This document shows positions 8,901 to 14,801 of a stretch of 23,672 bases of DNA, in pieces. The translations under genes and the position numbers were made by a program. The stretch comes from Haloarculaceae archaeon (GTDB lineage Archaea > Halobacteriota > Halobacteria > Halobacteriales > Haloarculaceae): contig JAHENO010000222.1 in NCBI GenBank assembly GCA_018609945.1, positions 1-23,672 of the forward strand, read 5' to 3'. How positions within the stretch are numbered: position 1 is the stretch's first letter; each line of letters begins with the position of its first letter. The notes beneath the pieces were generated by a model that had not been told where the DNA came from, did not search any database, and worked only from the letters and a program-made list of their open reading frames with translations.

Positions 8901-9900
8901 CGACGAACTTGGCCGGCCCCGCATCGACGTCACGACGCGCGTCTCCGGCCTCTTCCGGGACGCCTTCCCCGCCGCAGCGGGCGTCATCCACGACGCCGTC
9001 GACGCGGTGGTCGACTTGGACGAGCCCGTGGAGATGAACTACGTGAAAAAGCACGTCGAGGAGGACGCCGAGGACCTCGCCGATTCCCAAGGACTGGACA
9101 TCGAGGAAGCCCGCGACGCCGTGATGGACCGCGTGTTCACGACCCGGCCGGGCGGCTACGGCGCTGGGACGAACAAGGCCGTCGACGAGGGCAACTGGGA
9201 GGACCGCGCGGATCTGGCGGAGGTGTACGTCCAGTGGGGCGGCTACGCGATGGGCTCGCGGGGCCGGGTCAGCGAGGCCCACGACGCCTTCGAGCGCCGA
9301 CTGGGCTCCGTGGAGGCGACGGTCAAAATCGAGGACACCGCCGAACAGGACGAGTTCGACTCCTCGGACTGGTATGCCTTCCACGGCGGCTTCATCTCGG
9401 CGGTCTCGGAGATCGCCGGGGCGGAGCCGGCCTCCTACGTCGGTGACTCCTCGGACCCCGACAACGTGGACGTCTACACCAACGAGCAGAAGGTCCGGAA
9501 GGCGATGCGGGCCCGCGTGCTCAACCCCAGGTGGCTCGACTCGATGGAGGAGCACGGCTACAAGGGCGCGGGTGACCTCTCGTCGACGGTCGACGTGGTG
9601 CTGGGCTGGGACGCCACCACGGGCGTCATCAGCGACGGTCTCTGGGAGGAGGTTGCGGAGAAGTACGCCTTCGACGCCGACCGCCAGGAGTGGCTCGAAG
9701 ACGTCAATCCGTGGGCGCTCGATTCCATCACCGACACGCTGCTGGAGGCCATCGACCGGGGGCTATGGGACGCGGACGGCGCGACGCGCGAACGGCTGCA
9801 GGACCTCAATCTGCGCGTCGACGGCCAACTGGAGGCCCGGACCGGTTCCAGTTCCAGTGACGGCGCCGCCGGACGGGAGGTGCGCTCTGATGACGACTGA
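5992..9900 (+). CDS. cobN: CobN, large subunit of the ATP-dependent cobaltochelatase
   Basis: 1302 residues, the usual CobN/BchH length. Family hallmarks are visible: THGSLEWLPGK near residue 540 followed by an NNPGEG stretch, TQIRLGLHTMGEPP near 700, LLPTARNFYTLDP near 875, RPGGYGAGTN and WGGYAMG between about 1050 and 1090, and the C-terminal VDVVLGWDATTG and NPWALDSI blocks near 1200-1245. CobN binds the corrin ring and inserts cobalt using ATP hydrolysis by the AAA+ partner, here ChlID encoded divergently. The start ATG is fixed by the 35-base promoter. The last 11 bases overlap cbiC, so cobN-cbiC-cbiE form one operon. BchH is the alternative in this superfamily; the B12 context excludes it in practice. 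Confidence 0.95.
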   Translation: MPQIGLYTATENELGAVQRAAERVDAELTVRSESDFDDETDVAAFVDELESATAVVFWLHGSEESMPGYGRAVERLQEAGVPLVVKSTRDAYAIEDTTVPERERERVYEYLEKGGTANVANCLRYLIDEYAETGRAYDDPVTLPTEGVYHPDHPGASYEEVCAELDPGTPTVAVWFYESHWTHENTRYVDAQVRAIEEQGADALPIFCNPASDEPGQEDAEWVTDEWLLDDAGQPIVDAVCSSFMFSLSMDERGRSASNEGDSAEDVFLDRLGVPVIQTVTTMRSRSRYQGSDTGVMGFELALSVALPEFDGNVITHPISGKERTDDEAGIGSAPKQHFPIEDRVDHAARLAVNWARLRHLDNDEKQVAVVLHNYPPSDDGIGTAFGLDSPESTVNLLDELGARGYDLGGTRPDDGQSLVETLTSQLTLDDRWVAPEDVRDRSVDVVGQEQYREWFGATDERFQEHVREEWGEPPDRPFAIPGVEFGNVLVTVQPPRGFGMDPSKVYHDSDLQPPHDYVAFYKWLRNDFDADAVVHLGTHGSLEWLPGKTVGLNGESAPDQLIDDIPNVYPYIVNNPGEGTQAKRRSYAAIVDYLTPVMSNAGTYDELADLEELADRYREAGMEDARTDDGEHLEALLREAVEDLDLAVELGIAGNIDEKADVRGPEEAGTTLAEGEVSGDEVNIEELVERVHEYITDVKTTQIRLGLHTMGEPPGGERLVEYLVALTRLENPGAPSLRESVAGVLGVDYEAMLDSPGEYDEALGMTYAEAADAVYETSLDLVETLAAYDFDVPESEYEAGPDDEVNMNLLVVDIDPLGDARARSGAHDDLREVLAYICEEAAPRVRGASEEIPTTADALNGEYVEPGGSGAPTRGGVDLLPTARNFYTLDPRKVPAKSAWQVGREVADGVAQRHHTEEGEYPEEIGVVAWGTPTVRTRGETVAQVLALLGVEPQWTDAGRVDGVEPIPLDELGRPRIDVTTRVSGLFRDAFPAAAGVIHDAVDAVVDLDEPVEMNYVKKHVEEDAEDLADSQGLDIEEARDAVMDRVFTTRPGGYGAGTNKAVDEGNWEDRADLAEVYVQWGGYAMGSRGRVSEAHDAFERRLGSVEATVKIEDTAEQDEFDSSDWYAFHGGFISAVSEIAGAEPASYVGDSSDPDNVDVYTNEQKVRKAMRARVLNPRWLDSMEEHGYKGAGDLSSTVDVVLGWDATTGVISDGLWEEVAEKYAFDADRQEWLEDVNPWALDSITDTLLEAIDRGLWDADGATRERLQDLNLRVDGQLEARTGSSSSDGAAGREVRSDDD
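9876..9882 (+). promoter_or_regulatory. Strong Shine-Dalgarno for cbiC inside the end of cobN
   Basis: GGAGGTG ends seven bases before the cbiC ATG at 9890, an excellent match to the haloarchaeal anti-Shine-Dalgarno. It decides the start of cbiC inside the cobN reading frame and indicates internal, coupled initiation. Confidence 0.8.
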
Positions 9901-10642
9901 CGCTGCCGGGGCGAAGGAAGAGGCCAGCGACGACGGCGACGCCAGCGACGGCGACTTCGAGGCCTACGCCGACCTGGGCGCCACGACCGAGAACGCCATG
10001 GACATCGCAGAGACGAGCATGGACCGCGTCCACGAACTTGTCGACGTCGAGACGCTGGCCGACCGGATGCGCGCGAAGGCGGTTCACGCGACAGGCGATC
10101 CCGAGTTCCAGCACCTGTTGCGCTTTTCGGGCAGCGACGCCGACGGCGACGACGAGAGTGCGCCCGTCAGGGCCGGGGCCCGCGCTGTGCTGGAGCAACG
10201 CCCGATCGTGACCGACATCACGATGGTCAAGGCGGGAATCACGGGCCGGGGCCACGACTGTCCGGTCCGGAAGGCCATCGGCAACGGCGCCGACCTCGCC
10301 GCAGAGACGGGGATGACACGCACCGCCGCGTCGGTACTCGAACTCGACAGCGAGGGTGTCTACGACGGCGCCATCGCGGTCGTCGGGAACGCCCCAACGG
10401 CGGCGCTGGCGCTCGCGGACTGCATCGCCGAGGGTACCAGGCCCGCGGTCGTCGTGGCGACGCCGGTGGGCTTCGTGAAGGCCGCCGAGAGCCGCGAGCG
10501 GGTCCGCGAGGTCTCCCGCGAACACGGCGTCCCGGCGGTCACGAACGTCGGCCGGCGCGGCGGCAGCGGTGTCGCCGCCGGACTGACCAACGAACTGGTC
10601 CACGTGGCCAGCGATGTCCGGGACGGCGAGGTCGACCTGTGA
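9890..10642 (+). CDS. cbiC: CbiC/CobH, (cobalt-)precorrin-8 methylmutase
   Basis: 250 residues. After an acidic 23-residue extension comes the CbiC/CobH fold. VHATGD contains His66, the expected catalytic histidine; KAGITGRG and CPVRKAIG (112-131), GNAPTAALAL (167-176) and ATPVGFVKAAES (190-201) are family blocks. The enzyme moves the C-11 methyl group to C-12 to form (cobalt-)precorrin/hydrogenobyrinate. The ATG at 9890 overlaps the cobN end by 11 bases and has a strong ribosome site. Its GTG-overlapping stop leads into a 13-codon leader before cbiE. Whether its natural substrate carries cobalt is unclear, since both early (CbiX) and late (CobN) chelatases are encoded here. Confidence 0.93.
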   Translation: MTTDAAGAKEEASDDGDASDGDFEAYADLGATTENAMDIAETSMDRVHELVDVETLADRMRAKAVHATGDPEFQHLLRFSGSDADGDDESAPVRAGARAVLEQRPIVTDITMVKAGITGRGHDCPVRKAIGNGADLAAETGMTRTAASVLELDSEGVYDGAIAVVGNAPTAALALADCIAEGTRPAVVVATPVGFVKAAESRERVREVSREHGVPAVTNVGRRGGSGVAAGLTNELVHVASDVRDGEVDL

Positions 10643-10676
10643 GCGAGATCAACACCGACCCGTTCGGGGGGAACGG

Positions 10677-11441
10677 ATGAGCAGCGACGCGGAGGATTAC
10701 GACCTCGATTCGGGGGCCGACCCGGCCACCGTGGCGGCCGCCAACCCGGAGGACCCGGACCCGAACGACCCCGTCTACGCAGTCGGGGTCGGGCCGGGCG
10801 ACCTCAAGTACCTGACTCCGCGGACCAGACGGGCGATCGAGGACGCAGACGTCGTGGTCGGCTTCGAGACCGTGGTCGACCTGATTGCGGAAGTCACCGA
10901 CGCCGACCTGTTGACCTGCGGGTACCGCGACGAGGCCGAAACGCTCGAGCGATTTGCCGACCGCGTCGCTGCGGGTGCGGCGGGGACGGCCGTCCTGATG
11001 GGCGACCCGAACCACTCCGGCTACCAGTTCCTCGGGAAGGTCCAGCGCGCCGTCGACCGCCCGGTGCGGGTCGTGCCCGGCGTCTCGTCGCTGCAGGTCG
11101 CCGCCAGTCGCGCACGGACCCCGATGGAGGAGTCGACGTTCGTGACCCTTCACAAGAGTGGCGACATCTCGGGGGACCTGGCGCGGCTCCGCGAGGCGGT
11201 GGGAGGCCGTCACCTCCTGGTGTTACCCCGACCGTTCGACTGGATGCCGGGCGACATCGCGGCCGACCTGCTGGACGCGGGTGCCTCCCCGGCCCTCGAC
11301 GCGCTGGTCATGGAGCGGCTCACGCACGACGACGAGTCCATCTCGCGGTTCACGCTCGGTACCCTCGCCGGCCACGCCGGCGGCGGCCGCGAGGGGACGC
11401 CCTTCTCAGACCTGTCCGTGCTCGCGGTCCGGCGCGAGTAG
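10677..11441 (+). CDS. cbiE: CbiE-like cobalt-precorrin-7 C(5)-methyltransferase
   Basis: 254 residues. A 32-residue acidic leader precedes a tetrapyrrole methylase domain: YAVGVGPGDLKYLT (34-47) is the SAM-binding start, MGDPNHSG (108-115) the second SAM block, VVPGVSSLQVA (132-142) the third, and the C-terminal MERLTHDDESI and FSDLSVLAV resemble CbiE rather than CbiF, CbiH or CbiL. CbiE methylates C-5 of the corrin ring and normally works with CbiT (C-15 methylation and decarboxylation); cbiT is not in the window. It is the last gene of cobN-cbiC-cbiE. The ATG at 10677 overlaps the stop of a short leader frame (ATGA). It ends 32 bases before the convergent cbiX paralogue. Confidence 0.82.
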   Translation: MSSDAEDYDLDSGADPATVAAANPEDPDPNDPVYAVGVGPGDLKYLTPRTRRAIEDADVVVGFETVVDLIAEVTDADLLTCGYRDEAETLERFADRVAAGAAGTAVLMGDPNHSGYQFLGKVQRAVDRPVRVVPGVSSLQVAASRARTPMEESTFVTLHKSGDISGDLARLREAVGGRHLLVLPRPFDWMPGDIAADLLDAGASPALDALVMERLTHDDESISRFTLGTLAGHAGGGREGTPFSDLSVLAVRRE

Positions 11442-11473
11442 CGGGCCCGCACCTCGACGGTAGTTGACTTGGC

Positions 11474-12259
11474 TTACTGTGGCCGACCGTCGCCGTCGGT
11501 CGCGAGCGGCCGGGCGGTTCCGGTGAGGGCGGCCTCGAAGGACCCCGGGTCCGGCGTCGACTCGGCGAGCACGCGCCGGGTCTCCAGGCGGTCGTGGATG
11601 GCGTCGGTGACCCGCGGGTGAGTGCCCAGCGGGTCGGCGTAGTCGATGCCGCCGCGGTCGAGTTCGAGCTTCTCGGGGATGCGCTCCTCCGTGGCAGGGC
11701 TCGGGGCGACGAACAGCGGGACCGCCACCGCCGACTCCGTGGGGACGTTGTACCGCACGCACTCGACGGCGGGATTCTGGGTCAGATAACAGGGAACGAC
11801 GCCGCCGTAGTCGCTCCGCTCGCGGGCGTGGGCGGCGTGGTACTCGGTCACCTGGCGGTGGTAGCTGCCGGTGGTGTTCCCGAAGCCGACGAGTACCAGC
11901 GACGTCTCCGGTCCGGCTGGCGCCTCCGCGGCGGCCCGCTCGAGGATGGCACCGGTTACCGACGGGCTCCGGCCGACTGGCTCGCAGTACTGGACCTCGC
12001 CCGGGAGCGACGCGAACGCCGCCGGGAGCGCCTCGGTCGTCTCGTTGGTGTGAGCCAGACACATCGGAACGACGTAGGTCCGCGTGGCGGGAAGCTCCGA
12101 CAGCGTCGCACGCAACTCCCGCTGGGGGTCGTGTTCGTACGTCGTCACCCGGACCGACGGGGCGGCCTCGCGCTCGCGCAACCGCTCGGCGTGGGTCTCG
12201 TACACCTCGCGCGCTCCCTGGGCCGCGCGCCCGACGAGGAGGAGTGTCTCCGCCGTCAT
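11474..12259 (-). CDS. cbiX2: Degenerate CbiX-family protein
   Basis: 261 residues made of two CbiX-like halves: LLLVGRAAQG (6-15) with VVPMCLAHTNETTEALP (63-79), and LVLVGFGNTT (121-130) with VPLFVAPSPATEERIP (180-195). In characterised CbiX proteins a His in GHGS and a second His before T-E-x-L-P bind the metal. Here the first positions are Arg11 and Phe126, and the second appear to be Glu73 and Ala189 by alignment by eye. A canonical sirohydrochlorin chelatase is therefore doubtful; a tetrapyrrole-binding or chaperone role is possible (inference). It lies 100 bases downstream of cobA on the same strand, with its own AT-rich element upstream. The symbol follows haloarchaeal usage for second CbiX copies and is tentative. 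Confidence 0.75.
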   Translation of the reverse strand: MTAETLLLVGRAAQGAREVYETHAERLREREAAPSVRVTTYEHDPQRELRATLSELPATRTYVVPMCLAHTNETTEALPAAFASLPGEVQYCEPVGRSPSVTGAILERAAAEAPAGPETSLVLVGFGNTTGSYHRQVTEYHAAHARERSDYGGVVPCYLTQNPAVECVRYNVPTESAVAVPLFVAPSPATEERIPEKLELDRGGIDYADPLGTHPRVTDAIHDRLETRRVLAESTPDPGSFEAALTGTARPLATDGDGRPQ

Positions 12260-12296
12260 TCGTGGGTATCGTGTGCCGCGATGGGTGCAACCTTCA

Positions 12297-12304
12297 TTGT
12301 ACTA
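12297..12304 (-). promoter_or_regulatory. AT-rich motif TTGTACTA upstream of the cbiX paralogue
   Basis: TTGTACTA differs by one base from the TTGTATTA seen before cobN, cbtB and cobA. It is 38-45 bases before the ATG of the gene at 12259; read toward the gene (TAGTACAA) it could serve as a TATA element with a short leader. Weak on its own, useful with the other three sites. Confidence 0.35.
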
Positions 12305-12359
12305 AGCCAACTCCGCTTGTACCCAGAGTGGTTGTGAGGCATTCACAAATAAGTTTTGG

Positions 12360-13292
12360 TCACCGGGACAGCGCGTCCGCGACCTGCTCCCGGATCTCGA
12401 CGACGTCCCCGATGATCGTGACGGCGGGAGGTTGTACCTCGGCCTCGCGGGCCGCCTCGACGGCGGTATCGAGCGTCGCCGTGAGGGTACGTTCCGCCGG
12501 CCAACTGGCCTTCTCGACGACGGCAAGCGGCGTCCCGGGGTCGACGCCCCCCTCCCGGAGGCGGGCGACGTAGTCGGGGAGCCTGGCGACCCCCATGAGG
12601 ACCACGAGCGTCCCGCCAGCCTCGAGCGTCGCCGCCAGGCTGTCCCAGTCGAGGGCGCTGTCACCCTTGTCGGGGGCCTCGTGGCCGGTCACGACCGTCA
12701 CGCTGGAGGCGTGGTCTCGGTGTGTCAGCGGAATGCCCGCGGCCGAGGACGCGGCCAGCACGCTGGAGACCCCGGGGACGATCTCGAACGGGACGCCCTC
12801 GCTGGCCAGGTGCTGGGCCTCCTCCCCACCCCGGCCGAAGACGTTGGGGTCGCCGCCCTTCAGGCGGACGACGGTCTCGCCCCCGTCGGCCCGGGCGACC
12901 AGCCGGTCGTGGATCTCGGACTGCGAGACGGGATCGGGCGGGCGCTTGCCGACGTCGACGGCGGTAACCCCGGCCGGCAGTTCCGACAGCAGCGCCTCGT
13001 CGGTCAGCGAATCGTACAGGACGGCGTCGGCGTCCATGATGGCCGTCCAGGCCCGGCGTGTCAGCAGGTCCGGGTCGCCGGGGCCGGCACCGACCAGGTA
13101 GACGTGTCCGGAGGCCGTCGACCCCGTCTCGCCGCGCGGCTCTTCGACCGGCGGCGCCTCGCCCGGGGGAAACGGAACGACCGGCCCGGATCGATCCTGC
13201 ACTCCCGGCGATCGGGGCATCCCGGCGGACCTGCCCTCGAAACTGTGGCGGGGACCCGGCCCCCCGGCGGCACCCTCGTGTCTCTCGTCCAT
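12360..13292 (-). CDS. cobA: Uroporphyrinogen-III C-methyltransferase (SUMT)
   Basis: 310 residues. The methylase core starts near residue 63 with VYLVGAGPGDPDLLT, then VVRLKGGDPNVFGRGGEE, VPGVSSVLAASSAAGIPLTHR and the VTGHE block, all standard for CobA/SUMT, which uses two SAM to methylate uroporphyrinogen III at C-2 and C-7 into precorrin-2, feeding both B12 and sirohaem/haem routes. The first 62 residues are an unusual Gly/Pro/Arg-rich extension. The ATG at 13292 is chosen because the shared TAATACAA motif and a promoter-like AT-rich stretch lie just upstream; an ATG at 13220 would shorten it by 24 residues, and no start codon was found nearer the core. The cbiX paralogue follows after 100 bases. 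Confidence 0.92.
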   Translation of the reverse strand: MDERHEGAAGGPGPRHSFEGRSAGMPRSPGVQDRSGPVVPFPPGEAPPVEEPRGETGSTASGHVYLVGAGPGDPDLLTRRAWTAIMDADAVLYDSLTDEALLSELPAGVTAVDVGKRPPDPVSQSEIHDRLVARADGGETVVRLKGGDPNVFGRGGEEAQHLASEGVPFEIVPGVSSVLAASSAAGIPLTHRDHASSVTVVTGHEAPDKGDSALDWDSLAATLEAGGTLVVLMGVARLPDYVARLREGGVDPGTPLAVVEKASWPAERTLTATLDTAVEAAREAEVQPPAVTIIGDVVEIREQVADALSR

Positions 13293-13345
13293 CGCTAATA
13301 CAAACACACTTTCATTACTTCAAACTTTCTGTAAATTATTTTGGG
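13293..13345 (-). promoter_or_regulatory. cobA promoter region with TAATACAA motif
   Basis: TAATACAA lies at 13296-13303, 4-11 bases before the cobA ATG when read on the - strand (TTGTATTA), and is therefore likely to overlap the transcription start rather than act as the TATA box. A TATA-like GAAGTAAT sits about 22-29 bases before the ATG. The arrangement suits a repressor site over the start (inference). Confidence 0.5.
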
Positions 13346-13490
13346 ATAGTGGCCGGACAGCGAGCGGCGGGGCCGGACGAGCAGACTCAGCGCACCGAGG
13401 GAGGGGTCGGATTGACGGAGGTCACGTCTTCGACGTCTGGCGGTTCGATCCGAAAGGACTTCAACCGACCACCGCAAAGCACGACCGCGT

Positions 13491-13577
13491 GCGAGGGTAG
13501 CCAAGCCGGGAAACGGCGGCGGACTCAAGATCCGCTCCCGTAGGGGTCCAAGGGTTCAAATCCCTTCCCTCGCACCA
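13491..13577 (+). tRNA. tRNA-Leu (anticodon CAA), class II, CCA encoded
   Basis: A seven-base acceptor stem GCGAGGG (13491-13497) pairs with CCCTCGC (13567-13573), followed by discriminator A and an encoded CCA. The D stem is GCC/GGC. The anticodon stem GCGGA/TCCGC encloses the loop CTCAAGA, giving anticodon CAA at 13526-13528 (reads UUG). A long variable arm with CCC/GGG pairing marks class II, and the T arm is AAGGG TTCAAAT CCCTT. A promoter-like CGAAAGGACTTCAACC lies about 25-40 bases upstream. No intron interrupts it. Confidence 0.95.
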
Positions 13578-13582
13578 TGACG

Positions 13583-13633
13583 AAGGGTTCAATTCCCCGG
13601 ACTTTCCCCGGACGGGAGCGATCTTCCCTCGCA
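13583..13633 (+). repeat. Broken duplication of the tRNA-Leu 3' end
   Basis: AAGGGTTCAATTCCC (13583-13597) repeats the tRNA T arm (13550-13564) with one change, and TTCCCTCGCA (13624-13633) exactly repeats the tRNA acceptor end (13565-13574). In the tRNA the two pieces adjoin; here 26 bases separate them. This looks like a worn tRNA-end attachment-site duplicate. Confidence 0.5.
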
Positions 13634-13730
13634 AATTCTCGCCGTTTCGAAACCGCAACCGGAGTCACTTGTAGGCCTCCCACGCGGTCCCCCCGTCCTG
13701 CTGGCCGACCGTGGGGAGAGGGGGTCCCGA

Positions 13731-14153
13731 TCAGGCCGACGACCACTCCACGTCTTCCGGGACGACAGTCACCGGGACGTTCGCGTTGTCCGCGACTGCG
13801 AAGGCCGCGTCGCCGCGGGCGAGCGTTTCGAGGAAATCCTTCGAGGAGTGACCGATAACGATGTGAGAGACGTCCACTGCTTCCGCCAGGTCGATGAGTT
13901 CCTTGCCGATACGGGCGTGTTTCCGTCCGAGCCTGTGGCCGACGTGCTCGATGGAGACTGTGGCGGAGACGTCCACCTGTTGTACGCGTTCCTTGAGCTG
14001 ATCGCGGTGGTACTTCACGTCTATGTTCGCGCTATCTTCCTCGACGAGCCGAACGACCCGGAGGTCCTCGTCGAACTTCTCGCCGAAATCCTGGGCTACC
14101 ATCAGGACACGTTCCTGAAGAGCGTCGTTCGCCGCGGCGACGAGAATCACCAT
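13731..14153 (-). CDS. Universal stress protein (UspA) family protein
   Basis: 140 residues with the Usp alpha/beta fold: VILVAAAND start, a central helical region and an end with SHIVIGHSS (96-104) and NVPVTVVPED (125-134). In ATP-binding members the pattern is G-x2-G-x9-G-S/T; here GHSSKDFLETLARGDAA lacks the second glycine and the final Gly-Ser, so ATP binding is doubtful. Usp proteins act in stress or in regulating partner proteins; the specific role is unknown. The start ATG (complement of 14151-14153) is supported by a TATA box 23-28 bases upstream, giving a leaderless transcript. It is divergent from the CBS-domain gene. Confidence 0.8.
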   Translation of the reverse strand: MVILVAAANDALQERVLMVAQDFGEKFDEDLRVVRLVEEDSANIDVKYHRDQLKERVQQVDVSATVSIEHVGHRLGRKHARIGKELIDLAEAVDVSHIVIGHSSKDFLETLARGDAAFAVADNANVPVTVVPEDVEWSSA

Positions 14154-14175
14154 AGATTACGTTGGGACTCAACCA

Positions 14176-14181
14176 CATAAA
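14176..14181 (-). promoter_or_regulatory. TATA box of the Usp gene
   Basis: TTTATG read on the - strand, 23-28 bases before the ATG at 14153. This position and sequence fit a haloarchaeal promoter for a leaderless mRNA. Confidence 0.6.
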
Positions 14182-14253
14182 CGCTGTGGCATTCAGTGAC
14201 ACGACGTGACGGCGCTCGGACGCACTCCAGCAGATAATAGAGGGACCAATCAG

Positions 14254-14260
14254 CTTATCC
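14254..14260 (+). promoter_or_regulatory. TATA box of the CBS-domain gene
   Basis: CTTATCC lies 24-30 bases before the ATG at 14284 and supports that start over the upstream in-frame GTG near 14206. Confidence 0.55.
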
Positions 14261-14283
14261 GGATAGAAAACAACGCAACACCG

Positions 14284-14688
14284 ATGATCGACGTATATAT
14301 TGGCCAACTCATGTCTGAAGACCTGGTTACGGTTGATAAATCGCAAACCTTGACCGACGCCGGTGCCACCATGACTGAGGCAGGTATCAAGTCAGTCATC
14401 GTGAGCGACACGGACGGTCGCCCCATCGGCATCCTGACCTCGACTGACTTCGTACAGATGGCCGCAGACGGAAACACACCTGCCGAGAGTAGTATTGGCG
14501 AGTATATGACGTCCGACATTGTGACGGCGGCCCCGGATACGCCCGTTGACGAGGCTGCGGATCTGATGGTGGAACACGACATCAGCCATCTGCCGGTCGT
14601 TCGAGACGATGGCCGGCTGACCGGAATCGTGACGACGACCGACGTTGCGGCGTACGTGTCGGGTCTCAACGACCTCCTGCCGGAGTAA
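14284..14688 (+). CDS. Two-CBS-domain protein
   Basis: 134 residues containing only a Bateman module: CBS1 about 8-62 (MSEDLVTV ... PIGILTSTDF) and CBS2 about 73-128 (MTSDIVTA ... HLPVV ... GIVTTTDV). Such stand-alone proteins sense adenosyl ligands such as AMP, ATP or SAM and control partners; the ligand and target are unknown here. The start at 14284 is chosen from the TATA box 24-30 bases upstream; a longer frame from 14206 would run through the promoter. Codon use appears less GC-biased than in the B12 genes. It is divergent from the Usp gene, a pairing that suggests a stress or energy-sensing role (inference). Confidence 0.85.
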   Translation: MIDVYIGQLMSEDLVTVDKSQTLTDAGATMTEAGIKSVIVSDTDGRPIGILTSTDFVQMAADGNTPAESSIGEYMTSDIVTAAPDTPVDEAADLMVEHDISHLPVVRDDGRLTGIVTTTDVAAYVSGLNDLLPE

Positions 14689-14773
14689 CGAAGACGGCTG
14701 TTGCGGATACTCCGGCGGCGTACCACACGGAAAGCCGTTCCTGCGGGTCCGGCGGAACGATCCACGGGACTGA

Positions 14774-14780
14774 TTTATCC
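14774..14780 (+). promoter_or_regulatory. TATA box of the Gfo/Idh/MocA gene
   Basis: TTTATCC sits 22-28 bases before the ATG at 14802, the spacing for a leaderless transcript. The core TTATCCGG also appears before the CBS gene. Confidence 0.6.
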
Positions 14781-14801
14781 GGCGAGTCCCAACGGACTGG
14801 C

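Noticed and set aside
7264..9555. 763-codon open frame on the - strand opposite cobN
   Set aside because: It mirrors the GC-biased third-position pattern of cobN, has no recognisable domain, and cobN is certain on the other strand.
11464..12313. Inverted TAAGCCAA repeats flanking the cbiX paralogue as a transposon boundary
   Set aside because: Only about ten bases match, no target duplication or transposase is present, and the gene fits the B12 context.
13461..13746. Small - strand open frames across the tRNA-Leu
   Set aside because: They are translations of the tRNA gene and its 3' duplicate; such ORFs over tRNAs are a common mis-annotation.
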